DNA of 64,000 bases, taken from assembly GCF_022627575.1 (NCBI RefSeq), contig NZ_JADEYQ010000007.1, positions 62,001 through 126,000 of the forward strand. Reading direction: 5' to 3'. The notes under the pieces were generated by a model. It made no database searches and was not told the DNA's origin. It saw nothing but the letters and a program-made list of their open reading frames with translations. Within the stretch, counting starts at the first letter, position 1; each line of letters opens with the position of its first letter. The DNA comes from Sphingobacterium rhinopitheci (GTDB taxonomy: Bacteria > Bacteroidota > Bacteroidia > Sphingobacteriales > Sphingobacteriaceae). Shown here piece by piece: positions 50,488-59,105 of the stretch. The translations under genes and the position numbers were made by a program.

Positions 50488-53400
50488 TTAAAAATCGAAT
50501 TGAAGACCTAATGTTATTTTTCTTGGCAACGGATAACCATCCGCCATATCATAACCTTGACCATCTACACGCTCCGCATCGATACCCGAGAATGACTGAA
50601 ACATCATAACATTATCTATTGTAGCATATAATCTTAATGAGTTTAATTTTGCCCTTTGCATCCAGCTATGTTTATCAGGATTAAAACGATAAGTCAAGTT
50701 TACATTTTTGATACGCACATACCATCCTGGTTCCATAAACATAGATTGCCCCGTTCTCCAAGTATATAAACCTAAGTATGGATTGAATGCTGGATAATCT
50801 GCTTGATCACCATCTTGCTTCCAATAATTATATTGCTCTAAATCACCCATTGATCTTCTTGCCATATCAAAGGGACTACCATAGAAGAAACTATTTGACA
50901 TACGCTGAGCAAAAGATTGATTCATAATATCGCGACCAAATGTGAAAGTCGTTAATACTTGTAGAGAGAAATCTTTATAAGTAAATAAATTGTTAAAACC
51001 ACCTACTACTTTAGGATTTGAGTCACCAAAGAAAGTACGGTCATCAGCGCCTATTCCATCCGAAATAGTATAATCTCCATTTACATCGACCCAATTTGCA
51101 TAGCCTGGTTTCAAAGTACCCCATTTTGTACTACCAACAGCACCTGTATAAGGGTTGACGATAATATCCTCTGAAGAGCTAATCGCACCATCTACTAAAA
51201 AACCATAATACATATTAAGCGGTTTACCCACTACATATACAGCTCTATCACCATAATAAATGTCACGATTCCCATTAGGTAATTCAGTAACCATATTTTT
51301 ATTGAATGCCATATTAATAGAAGGAGTCCACTGAAATGCTTTTTCTTGATCAAAAATACGACCACCGATATTTAACTCTAAGCCTGAATTTCTAACAGAG
51401 GCAGCATTCGTAAATGTACTAGTATAACCCGTGTACTCAGGGATTGTGATACTTAACATTTGACCTGATGTTTCACGAGAATACACATCGATATTGAAAA
51501 ATAATCTATTTCTGAAAAAGCTACCATCAACACCTAGGTTCCATGTTTCAGTTTGTTGCCAAGTAATATCATCATTTGTAATACCTGCATAATTAGGAAT
51601 AATTGCAGTCTGCCCACCGTATGAATTAACGGTTCCTGATCCTGCATAAGAACCATCCCCTGGAATATAAGCGTTATAACGGTCAAAATCTGTAATACTT
51701 GACTCATCACCTGTACGTCCCCAGCTTGCTCTCAGTTTCAACTCGTTCATCCAATCAAACCCATCCGTAAATGATTCATTTGAAATGATCCAACCAGCAG
51801 CTACTGAAGGAAAATTACCCCACTTATGATTTTTACCAAAGCGTGATGAGGCATCTTTTCTCCATACAGCATCAAATAAATAACGACTATCATAGTCATA
51901 ATGTACAGCTCCCAAATAAGATAATTTAGCATAGCTAGATAAATCTGTATAACCCTCAATTCCTGCCGAACCTACACCTTTAATTACTTGAATATTATCA
52001 TTAGGAATACCTATGCCTAATAAATACATACCTGTATTCGTACGTGTCTCATACTCTTGAACAAAATTAGCTGTAAAATTATGAACATCATTAAAGGATT
52101 TAGTCCATAATAAATTATTAGTCATCAAGTATTTTCTATATTTCGTATGAGTAGACTTACCTGCTGCTAACTTATCAGAGTTCATATAAGAAGGGGAAAA
52201 AAAATCATTCTTAGCTGTTGAATAATTAATAATACTTCTCGTGCTTAACCTAAAGTCATTCAAAAATGAATATCTCAATTCACCAACCCCAGTCAAATCT
52301 ACATTGATGTTATCGTTTCGTTGGTGTTCATAAGGATTCAAAATACCATCTATAGTTTCATCAGAAAGCTGGTACAAGGATGAGTACATGTTTATAGGGT
52401 TTACGCCATATACATTTCTATATGATCCTGCACGCAAAAACTCAGTCGTACCCCTACCTTCTTTACGATCCATCGTAGACACCTTGAAATTTGTCAGCAA
52501 CTCTAATGATTTTGAAAAGTTGAAGTTTACATTACTCGTAAAAGAATAACGTTTAAATCCTGTATTTTTAACAATCCCTTTCTCATCATAATACCCTCCC
52601 GAGATACGGTAATTAATATGCTCTGTTCCACCTGCCACTGATAAATCATAATTTTGAAGGTGTCCATTACGGAAAAATAAATCTTGATAATCTGTATTAC
52701 CATTGAAGGCAGGATTTAGACTATCTGTAAGCATGATGGGCAAATTACCTTGCTGCGCATACGTACCATAACGGTAAAGTAAACCAAGTTTTTGATCACG
52801 TTCAGCTCTACCGACCAATGTGTTTAGTTTCTCAGGCTTCACAATAAAACCTTGATAAGTATTTATACTTATTCTTGGCTTACCTACTTTACCACGTTTC
52901 GTTTTTATTATGATAACACCATTGTTCGCTCTAGAGCCATACTGTGCTGCAGAAGATGCATCTTTCAGAACATCCACTGATTCTATATCATTAGGGTTCA
53001 AGCTTGACAAAAAATTTGTCCCCGTTACATTGAAAGCTCTAATTTCATCATCAGAAATTGGAACACCATCAATTACATAGAGGGGATTACTAGTCAAATT
53101 CTCTGTATCAAACTGACTACCTGATCTAGGGATATTCGAATTACCACGAATCACCAATGATGTCTTCACCCCTGGCATACCTGTAAAATTTTGTACATTT
53201 ACGCCGGGAAGCTTGCCTTGTAACAACACATCAATACTTGCTGCAGGAAGATTTTCAATATCTTTAGACGATATACTTGCTATAGCTCCAGTATTCTTGG
53301 CTCTATTTATCGTTGTGTACCCCGTAACAATAGTTTCATCTAATACGTTCTCTAAAGGAACCATCAAAACATTGATTACAGTCTTTTTATCAACAGATAC

Positions 53401-53664
53401 TTGCTTTTGTTGATATCCTACTATACTAAAAATCAACACATCATTATCATTAACAGTTACACTAAATGAGCCATCTGAATTTGTTGAAGAAATGACTTTA
53501 CTATTATTCTGTGATCTGATAGAAACTCCAGCTAGAGGTCCATCACTATCAGAAACTTTACCTTTAACTACATGCTGAGTAAAGGCGGGTAAACTAAAAA
53601 AAAGAATAAAAAATAAAGTAAAAAGAAAATCCTTAGGTATACTAAGGTAGAATTTTGGGTTCAT
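50488..53664 (-). CDS. SusC/RagA-family TonB-linked outer-membrane transporter
   Basis: A 1058-aa receptor: signal peptide (about 1-30), carboxypeptidase-like domain (about 32-107: VVKGKVSDSDGPLAGVSI), a TonB-box-like segment DETIVTGY, plug domain (about 115-255: LLQGKLPGVNVQNFTGMPG, NPLYVIDGVPI, DIESVDVLKDASSAAQYGSR), and a 22-strand barrel ending in QFDF with a terminal aromatic. All parts are intact. It is preceded by a separate plug-only protein gene (42-bp gap) and followed by susD. Confidence 0.94.
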   Translation of the reverse strand: MNPKFYLSIPKDFLFTLFFILFFSLPAFTQHVVKGKVSDSDGPLAGVSIRSQNNSKVISSTNSDGSFSVTVNDNDVLIFSIVGYQQKQVSVDKKTVINVLMVPLENVLDETIVTGYTTINRAKNTGAIASISSKDIENLPAASIDVLLQGKLPGVNVQNFTGMPGVKTSLVIRGNSNIPRSGSQFDTENLTSNPLYVIDGVPISDDEIRAFNVTGTNFLSSLNPNDIESVDVLKDASSAAQYGSRANNGVIIIKTKRGKVGKPRISINTYQGFIVKPEKLNTLVGRAERDQKLGLLYRYGTYAQQGNLPIMLTDSLNPAFNGNTDYQDLFFRNGHLQNYDLSVAGGTEHINYRISGGYYDEKGIVKNTGFKRYSFTSNVNFNFSKSLELLTNFKVSTMDRKEGRGTTEFLRAGSYRNVYGVNPINMYSSLYQLSDETIDGILNPYEHQRNDNINVDLTGVGELRYSFLNDFRLSTRSIINYSTAKNDFFSPSYMNSDKLAAGKSTHTKYRKYLMTNNLLWTKSFNDVHNFTANFVQEYETRTNTGMYLLGIGIPNDNIQVIKGVGSAGIEGYTDLSSYAKLSYLGAVHYDYDSRYLFDAVWRKDASSRFGKNHKWGNFPSVAAGWIISNESFTDGFDWMNELKLRASWGRTGDESSITDFDRYNAYIPGDGSYAGSGTVNSYGGQTAIIPNYAGITNDDITWQQTETWNLGVDGSFFRNRLFFNIDVYSRETSGQMLSITIPEYTGYTSTFTNAASVRNSGLELNIGGRIFDQEKAFQWTPSINMAFNKNMVTELPNGNRDIYYGDRAVYVVGKPLNMYYGFLVDGAISSSEDIIVNPYTGAVGSTKWGTLKPGYANWVDVNGDYTISDGIGADDRTFFGDSNPKVVGGFNNLFTYKDFSLQVLTTFTFGRDIMNQSFAQRMSNSFFYGSPFDMARRSMGDLEQYNYWKQDGDQADYPAFNPYLGLYTWRTGQSMFMEPGWYVRIKNVNLTYRFNPDKHSWMQRAKLNSLRLYATIDNVMMFQSFSGIDAERVDGQGYDMADGYPLPRKITLGLQFDF

Positions 53665-53706
53665 AAATTAGGGTTTAGTTTTAATTTTTACTTGTCTAAA
53701 GTAACA

Positions 53707-54357
53707 TCACATAAAATTATTATAGAAGTAATACGAATTTACCGATATTTCACGCTTACCAGACTTACCGCCATATGTCGTGATCAAGATAGCACCATTT
53801 GAAGCCAAGGTCCCCAAAGTAGCTAATTGAACAGGATCCTTTACGATTTCAATACTCTGTATTGCACTGACATCTACAAAATTAAGAAAGTCCGTCTCGG
53901 GACCAATTCTGTTGAAATCATAACTTTGAATATTGTAGGCAAAGCTATGTGTTGTACTCATTGGAACAGCATTTACATAGACTGTTGGTCTAACATTATT
54001 CAATGCAGCATTATCAAAAATTGGCAAATTGGCTCCTCTAATTTTAACATTCTGATATGCTCCAGGTTCAGCGCTAGGTTTTTGAACATATACACCTGCT
54101 ACCTGTGATTGAATAATACTAGCTAGATTTGTAAATGTTTGTAGTTGTGCCTGTTTTACATTGACAGTATCAATACTATTAGAAGTAGATCTAAAACCAG
54201 CAAATTTATCTAGCGCCTCTTTAGACAACTGTTCTTCAGTAGTATCAATTTTAGATTTCCAATTTTTTGAAAGTTTCAAACTTTCAATATCAATGGTTTT
54301 TGCAGTTGTAATACTTGCCACTACTGCGGTCATTAATACACAAAAATTCCTTAACAT
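53707..54357 (-). CDS. Free-standing TonB-receptor plug-domain protein
   Basis: A 216-aa exported protein (signal about 1-19) that consists only of a SusC-type plug: FTNLASIIQSQVAGVYVQ, a VKIRGAN block, RPTVYVNAVPM, and IQSIEIVKDPVQLATLGTLASNGAILITT. It ends about 10 residues after the point where the barrel would begin. No carboxypeptidase-like domain, TonB box or barrel is present. The frame is clean, so it may be a real small protein rather than debris of a SusC gene. As first gene of the locus it could regulate or assist the SusC that follows. It starts with ATG at 54357. Confidence 0.7.
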   Translation of the reverse strand: MLRNFCVLMTAVVASITTAKTIDIESLKLSKNWKSKIDTTEEQLSKEALDKFAGFRSTSNSIDTVNVKQAQLQTFTNLASIIQSQVAGVYVQKPSAEPGAYQNVKIRGANLPIFDNAALNNVRPTVYVNAVPMSTTHSFAYNIQSYDFNRIGPETDFLNFVDVSAIQSIEIVKDPVQLATLGTLASNGAILITTYGGKSGKREISVNSYYFYNNFM

Positions 54358-54395
54358 AGGTAAGCTTTTAGGTGTTATTTATTGGTAGTATTTTC

Positions 54396-54416
54396 TTATT
54401 AAGTTTGACTTAATAA
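54396..54416. promoter_or_regulatory. 9-bp palindrome upstream of the Sus-like locus
   Basis: TTATTAAGT-TTG-ACTTAATAA is a perfect inverted repeat about 40 bp before the ATG of the plug gene, the right place for an operator. No clear TAnnTTTG is visible nearby. Confidence 0.4.
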
Positions 54417-54475
54417 ACAATGATAAATAATCAGCTTGTTAATAAAAAAGGAATTTTACATTTTATTTTAACAAT

Positions 54476-54524
54476 TTCTTAACGAAACCGATTGCGTATT
54501 TTACGCAATCGGTTTCGTTAAGAA
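54476..54524. promoter_or_regulatory. 23-bp perfect inverted repeat with LacI/PurR-like operator sequence
   Basis: Arms 54476-54498 and 54502-54524 are perfect reverse complements with a TTT loop. Each arm contains ACGCAATCGGTTTCGT or its complement, close to the PurR/LacI-family consensus ACGCAAACGTTTNCGT. No U-tract follows on either strand, so it is not a typical terminator. Confidence 0.5.
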
Positions 54525-55102
54525 GGGAATAATTATTAGAGCACCCCTTCTGTAACAAAAAAGTAAAACAAAACCTTATGGCGATAGGATAAATAGCTTA
54601 TAATAGACATAAAAAAAAGCTGGTTCAATCAAATTGGAATGAATAAGACTAACAATTAGCCCTCCAAACAGTTAAAAACCTATCAATCAAAAGACAAAAG
54701 GTCCATAAAAAGCGTTATGACGCAAATAAAATGGCAGTAATAATAGGAAGTATTTAAATCATTAGATCATCAGCACCAATAATACCTATAATAGCAAATT
54801 GGTATAGTGCTATCTAGTGATAAAAACGTCGAAAATAGGCTATTTTAGGTAAAATCACACACTTTTTGACATCCAACATGAATATTAATTATATTATTAA
54901 GATAATTTTTTCTCGTTAGGAGACGATATCAAATGATAATCTGCTTAGGCAAAATAATATTTAAAGGCTGAATACAAATGTAGCACAACCTATCCCGTAC
55001 AACAAATAAACTGATATTAGAAAAATCAGATCTTAACCCTAATTATAGGCTGGTAGAGTTTCAAAGTTATACACTTGCAATGTATAAACTAAGAGTGCAA
55101 AT
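54525..55102. other. Noncoding AT-rich stretch of about 580 bp
   Basis: No credible frame on either strand, no RNA gene I recognise, and no repeat beyond short AT-rich runs. It separates the Sus-like locus from radA, which are both transcribed leftward, so it holds only the tail of the radA transcript and the far upstream region of the plug gene. Confidence 0.6.
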
Positions 55103-55131
55103 AAAAGGGAGCTTGTAAGAAGCTCCCTTTT
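55103..55131 (-). terminator. Intrinsic terminator after radA
   Basis: AAAAGGGAGCTT (55103-55114) pairs with AAGCTCCCTTTT (55120-55131), loop GTAAG, beginning directly behind the radA stop. The minus-strand tail is TTTTATTTG. Confidence 0.85.
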
Positions 55132-55132
55132 G

Positions 55133-56521
55133 TTACCCAAATAATGCACTAAATACATTTTCTAAGGTTGCCATCGGGCGAATAGCGATGTTATATTTCT
55201 TGGCATCTAAGCCCTTAGTATTGTATTTTGAAATAAAGATCCCATCGAAGCCCAATTTCTCGGCCTCCGAGATACGTTGTTCTATCCTATTGACCGCTCT
55301 AATCTCGCCAGATAAGCCGACCTCACCAGCGAAAGCGATATTGCTCGGTAACGGTATATCTTGTTGCGATGAAATAATCGCCGCAATAACAGCAAGGTCA
55401 ATGGCGGGATCTTCTACACGAAGACCACCGGCAATATTTAAAAATACATCTTGTGCCGAAAGTCTAAAGCCAAAACGCTTCTCTAAAACAGCTAGTAACA
55501 TATTGAGACGCTTGGTATCAAAACCGGTAGAGCTACGCTGTGGCGTACCAAAGGCGGAATTGGACACCAATGCTTGCACTTCAATCATCAAAGGACGTAC
55601 CCCTTCTAACATACCTGCTATAGCCACACCACTGGTGGGTACATCGCGTTGCGATATCATGATCTCCGAGGGATTTGATACCTCCCTCAATCCAGAGCCC
55701 TGCATCTCATATATACCCAATTCAGAAGAAGAGCCAAACCTATTTTTTACAGCACGCAGAATACGATATACATGGTGTCTATCCCCTTCAAACTGCAAAA
55801 CCGTATCCACCATATGTTCCAACACTTTAGGCCCTGCTATCGACCCGTCTTTAGTGATATGACCGACGATAAAAACGGGTGTATTTGTTTCCTTAGCATA
55901 ACGCAGTAATTCAGCTGTACATTCACGCACTTGGGATACGGACCCCGGTGCAGATTCAATCTGCGATGAATGTAGTGTTTGAATTGAATCTATAACCACC
56001 ACATTGGGCTCAATGGATTCCAATTGTTTAAATATATTCTGTGTAGAAGTCTCCGTTAGGATATAACAATTTGCTGTTGAATGCTGTGACAAACGCTCTG
56101 CTCTCATCTTTATCTGCTGCTCACTCTCTTCACCAGAGATATACAACACCTTGATGTTTGGAATTGAAAGTGCCAATTGTAACATAAGCGTAGATTTACC
56201 AATACCAGGTTCACCACCTATCAACACCAAAGAACCGGGTACGATCCCTCCTCCCAAGACACGATTAAATTCATTGTCTGGAGTCGTAATACGTTGTTCT
56301 TCAGAATATACTATTTCATGGATAATGGCGGCTTTATTCGTTCTTTTTTGTACGCCAGAGGCAGTCGTTGTACTACGCCATTCCGGCACACGAGAAGAGG
56401 CCTTCTCGACAACTTCTTCGACGAAAGAATTCCATTGTTTACAGGAAGGACATTGTCCCAACCATTTGGGCGATTCGTAGCCACACGATTGACAAAAGTG
56501 TGCTGATTTTGATTTAGCCAT
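55133..56521 (-). CDS. radA: DNA repair protein RadA
   Basis: RecA-like branch-migration ATPase. The 462-aa protein has the N-terminal zinc finger FCQSCGYESPKWLGQCPSC, Walker A GGEPGIGKSTLMLQ (about 93-106), Walker B VVVIDSIQTL, the RadA signature KNRFGSSSELGIYEM, and a C-terminal Lon-protease-like domain (about 290-462). The ATG at 56521 has TAATTTCG, one base off TAnnTTTG, 4 nt upstream. It is divergent from the ECF sigma gene. Confidence 0.96.
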   Translation of the reverse strand: MAKSKSAHFCQSCGYESPKWLGQCPSCKQWNSFVEEVVEKASSRVPEWRSTTTASGVQKRTNKAAIIHEIVYSEEQRITTPDNEFNRVLGGGIVPGSLVLIGGEPGIGKSTLMLQLALSIPNIKVLYISGEESEQQIKMRAERLSQHSTANCYILTETSTQNIFKQLESIEPNVVVIDSIQTLHSSQIESAPGSVSQVRECTAELLRYAKETNTPVFIVGHITKDGSIAGPKVLEHMVDTVLQFEGDRHHVYRILRAVKNRFGSSSELGIYEMQGSGLREVSNPSEIMISQRDVPTSGVAIAGMLEGVRPLMIEVQALVSNSAFGTPQRSSTGFDTKRLNMLLAVLEKRFGFRLSAQDVFLNIAGGLRVEDPAIDLAVIAAIISSQQDIPLPSNIAFAGEVGLSGEIRAVNRIEQRISEAEKLGFDGIFISKYNTKGLDAKKYNIAIRPMATLENVFSALFG

Positions 56522-56611
56522 ATAGCGAAATTATAAAAAAAAGAGCGGTAACCTAAAAATTAAAAATAACCTGTAACAATAAGTACGTAAATTCGACATA
56601 TAAGTCAATAT

Positions 56612-57112
56612 ATGAATCCACAAGCTGAGCTATACTTTGTCAACCTACTGGAGGAGAATCAAAATATCCTCCATAAAATTTGCCGCCTCTATACCACAGA
56701 TATCGATGCACATAAAGACCTATTTCAGGAAATGGTCATTCAGTTGTGGAAAGCGTATCCGAGCTTCAAAGGAGATTCAAAATTTACAACATGGGCATAT
56801 CGTGTTGCCTTGAATACTGCAATATCACTTTATCGTGTAAAAAAGAGAAAAATTACTACCGTAGAATGGGATAACTCCCTTCAAAATATTCGATACGAAG
56901 AATATGATGACCAACAAGAGCAACAACTCAGCTCCCTATATAGCGCAGTACGCCAATTAAATGATATCGAAAAGGCGCTAGTATATATGTATTTAGAAGA
57001 TAAAGATTATGCTGAAATATCGGAAACATTGGGTATTAGCGAAGTTAATGCACGTGTAAAGATGAACCGCATCAAGACAAAATTGAAAACAATGATTAAT
57101 CAGGAGGGATAG
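56612..57112 (+). CDS. ECF RNA polymerase sigma factor
   Basis: A 166-aa sigma-70-family factor with region 2 (LHKICRLYTTDIDAHKDLFQE, FKGDSKFTTWAYRVALNTAI) and region 4 (VYMYLEDKDYAEISETLGISEVNARVKMNRIKTKLK). Region 3 and region 1.1 are absent, as usual for the ECF group. The next gene, 4 bp downstream, encodes a small membrane protein rather than a FecR-type anti-sigma factor, so it is not the common TonB-linked FecI/FecR pair. Confidence 0.92.
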   Translation: MNPQAELYFVNLLEENQNILHKICRLYTTDIDAHKDLFQEMVIQLWKAYPSFKGDSKFTTWAYRVALNTAISLYRVKKRKITTVEWDNSLQNIRYEEYDDQQEQQLSSLYSAVRQLNDIEKALVYMYLEDKDYAEISETLGISEVNARVKMNRIKTKLKTMINQEG

Positions 57113-57116
57113 TACA

Positions 57117-57737
57117 ATGGAAGAACTAGATTTATTAAAGACACACTGGAAAAAGGCAGACCACTTCCCTAAAATAAATAAAGATGAAATAAGAAGAATG
57201 CTCCATAAGAACTCTTCTTCTATCTTGCGCTGGATACTATTCATCTGTTTGGCAGAGTTTATCGTAGGCTTATCCTTAAAGGGATATTACCTCATCTATG
57301 AAACAGAAAAGATGAAAAACTATGATATAGTTCTGGAAGTACTAGGTACCCTAGCGACAGCATATTTCCTTATTGTATTCTATAAAGAATATAATAAAAT
57401 AAAAACGTATACCGATACCAAGTCTCTAATGAAGAGCATACTAAAAGCTCGATCTTGGGTAAAGATGTACATCGCTATCACCATGGGTATCATTATCGTT
57501 CAATGGACATTTGGCATCCTAGACGAGTCTGTATTTCATTCGTTTAAAGAAGGCTTTACAGATGGTGCAGGCGCAGAACATACAGCCGCCGTATCAAATG
57601 CAGCTATGGTAACGATCATGCTTACTACATTTACCATAATAGGCATACTTCTACTCTTATATTACAGATTTGTCTATGTACGTCTGATACAGAAACTGAA
57701 GAAAAACTATGACGAACTCGTTAGCTTAGAAAGTTGA
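57117..57737 (+). CDS. Four-helix membrane protein paired with the ECF sigma factor
   Basis: A 206-aa protein with a cytoplasmic N-terminus (about 1-38: EELDLLKTHWKKADHFPK, then KDEIRRMLHKNSSS) and about four membrane helices (about 40-60, 75-95, 118-138, 160-182). An N-terminal helical region before the membrane part is the usual place for anti-sigma contacts, and the gene is coupled to the sigma gene, so it is a candidate anti-sigma factor. No zinc-binding HxxxCxxC motif is visible. An AGGAGGG sequence (57102-57108) lies 8 bp before the ATG, the best Shine-Dalgarno-like site I noticed in the window. Confidence 0.65.
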   Translation: MEELDLLKTHWKKADHFPKINKDEIRRMLHKNSSSILRWILFICLAEFIVGLSLKGYYLIYETEKMKNYDIVLEVLGTLATAYFLIVFYKEYNKIKTYTDTKSLMKSILKARSWVKMYIAITMGIIIVQWTFGILDESVFHSFKEGFTDGAGAEHTAAVSNAAMVTIMLTTFTIIGILLLLYYRFVYVRLIQKLKKNYDELVSLES

Positions 57738-57947
57738 AAAAGATCTTGAGCAACTGAAGGATGCTAGATCTTTAAGAAAGAAAATGACGCTAATAGTGAC
57801 CGTAACAATGGATTGATGAATGCGTAAAATAAGGCTTCAAAAATAGGCTTATCACAGGATAAATAAAATAGTAGATATAGCCTATTTAATTCGTAATTAA
57901 GTAGATATCGTTTCACACTCTACTAATTAACAAACTATTGAACCTTA

Positions 57948-59105
57948 TTATCCCTCATTATCTTTTAAAATACGTAGAAAGTTCAATCCCATTATTTTAC
58001 TGATATCCTTTTTGGAATAACCGCGTTCCAACAGCGCTTTAGTAAGGACAGGGAATTTAGAAACATCCTCCAGGCCTACAGGGGCAGATTCTATACCGTC
58101 ATAATCTGAGCCAATTGCGACATGGTCGATACCTACCTTTTCCACTAAGTAGTCGATATGCTCCAATAATCGCTCGATAGGTGCATCTGCTTTAGCCTGA
58201 TTTTCCGGAGTCAATTTATTATATTTAGCTGTAGAGCCCATTTTTTCGGAAGGTGCTACGCCCAATTGCACTGTATATAGCGTATTTAAACGTGAGTTGT
58301 AGGTAGAATCCAAAAATGCAGAATAGAAATTTACACCTACTACACCTTTATTCTTCTTGAGTGCTTTAAGTTGTTTATCATCTAGATTTCTGGAATGTGG
58401 TGTCAAAGCTGCCGCGTTACTATGTGATACCAAAACAGGCTTTTTACTCACTTTCATCACGTCATAAAATGTCTTTTTACTGGCGTGCGATAGATCAACC
58501 ATCATCCCCAATTGATTCATCTTACGAATAATCTCCACCCCATGTTTGGACAATCCCTGTTGTTCATTTTCCGGTTTACTATCTTCAACAGCAGCCGCTG
58601 TAACCCAAGGCAAATTGTAATTCCATGTTAATGTAAGGTAACGCGCACCACGATTGTACAAATATTCTAAATTATCAACACTTTCTTCAATCATATTGCC
58701 ACCTTCAATTCCGATTACTGCAGCAATCTTGCCTGCTGCTTGGATACGTTGTATATCAGCATATGACTTTGCAATTTGGATCTTATCGGTATTTCGATTT
58801 ACAACAGCCTCCAGCGCATCAATCTGATCATTAGCATGCTTGAAGGCACCAATTTTCCATCTTTTATCATCAGACCACACGGCAAACACCTGTACATCAA
58901 CACCTCCTTCTATCAAACGAGGAATATCTGTGTGCCCTACTTTCAATAGATATCCAATATCATGGCCATCCAATATTGAAGAAATAATAACATCATTATG
59001 TCCATCGACAACGATCATATCCTTATGGATTTGCTTATAATCTTGTGCCCACAAACTTGTCGACAAAGATGTAGCAATAGTTAATGCTGCAATATATTTA
59101 ATCAT
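57948..59105 (-). CDS. M19 membrane-dipeptidase-family peptidase
   Basis: A 385-aa exported zinc dipeptidase (renal dipeptidase family): signal peptide about 1-20 (ending LWAQ), metal site VDGHNDV (His and Asp), a conserved GIEGGN with the bridging Glu, DLSHASKKTF, VSHSNAAALTPHSRN and IGSDYDG. All zinc ligands look present. Members cleave dipeptides including those with D-residues, as in cell-wall turnover. Its ATG overlaps the stop of the beta-lactamase-like gene (TAATG), so the two are translationally coupled. Confidence 0.93.
   Translation of the reverse strand: MIKYIAALTIATSLSTSLWAQDYKQIHKDMIVVDGHNDVIISSILDGHDIGYLLKVGHTDIPRLIEGGVDVQVFAVWSDDKRWKIGAFKHANDQIDALEAVVNRNTDKIQIAKSYADIQRIQAAGKIAAVIGIEGGNMIEESVDNLEYLYNRGARYLTLTWNYNLPWVTAAAVEDSKPENEQQGLSKHGVEIIRKMNQLGMMVDLSHASKKTFYDVMKVSKKPVLVSHSNAAALTPHSRNLDDKQLKALKKNKGVVGVNFYSAFLDSTYNSRLNTLYTVQLGVAPSEKMGSTAKYNKLTPENQAKADAPIERLLEHIDYLVEKVGIDHVAIGSDYDGIESAPVGLEDVSKFPVLTKALLERGYSKKDISKIMGLNFLRILKDNEG

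Noticed and set aside
54476..54524. Large palindrome as a terminator
   Set aside because: No U-tract on either strand, and it lies upstream of a gene start rather than near a stop.
55188..55862. Open frame of 224 codons antisense to radA
   Set aside because: Entirely within radA, no recognisable domain or initiation signal; a codon-bias shadow.
57841..57887. AAATAGGCT...AGCCTATTT inverted repeat between the ECF unit and the dipeptidase gene
   Set aside because: Short AT-rich 9-bp arms with a 29-nt loop and no U-tract; too weak to call.
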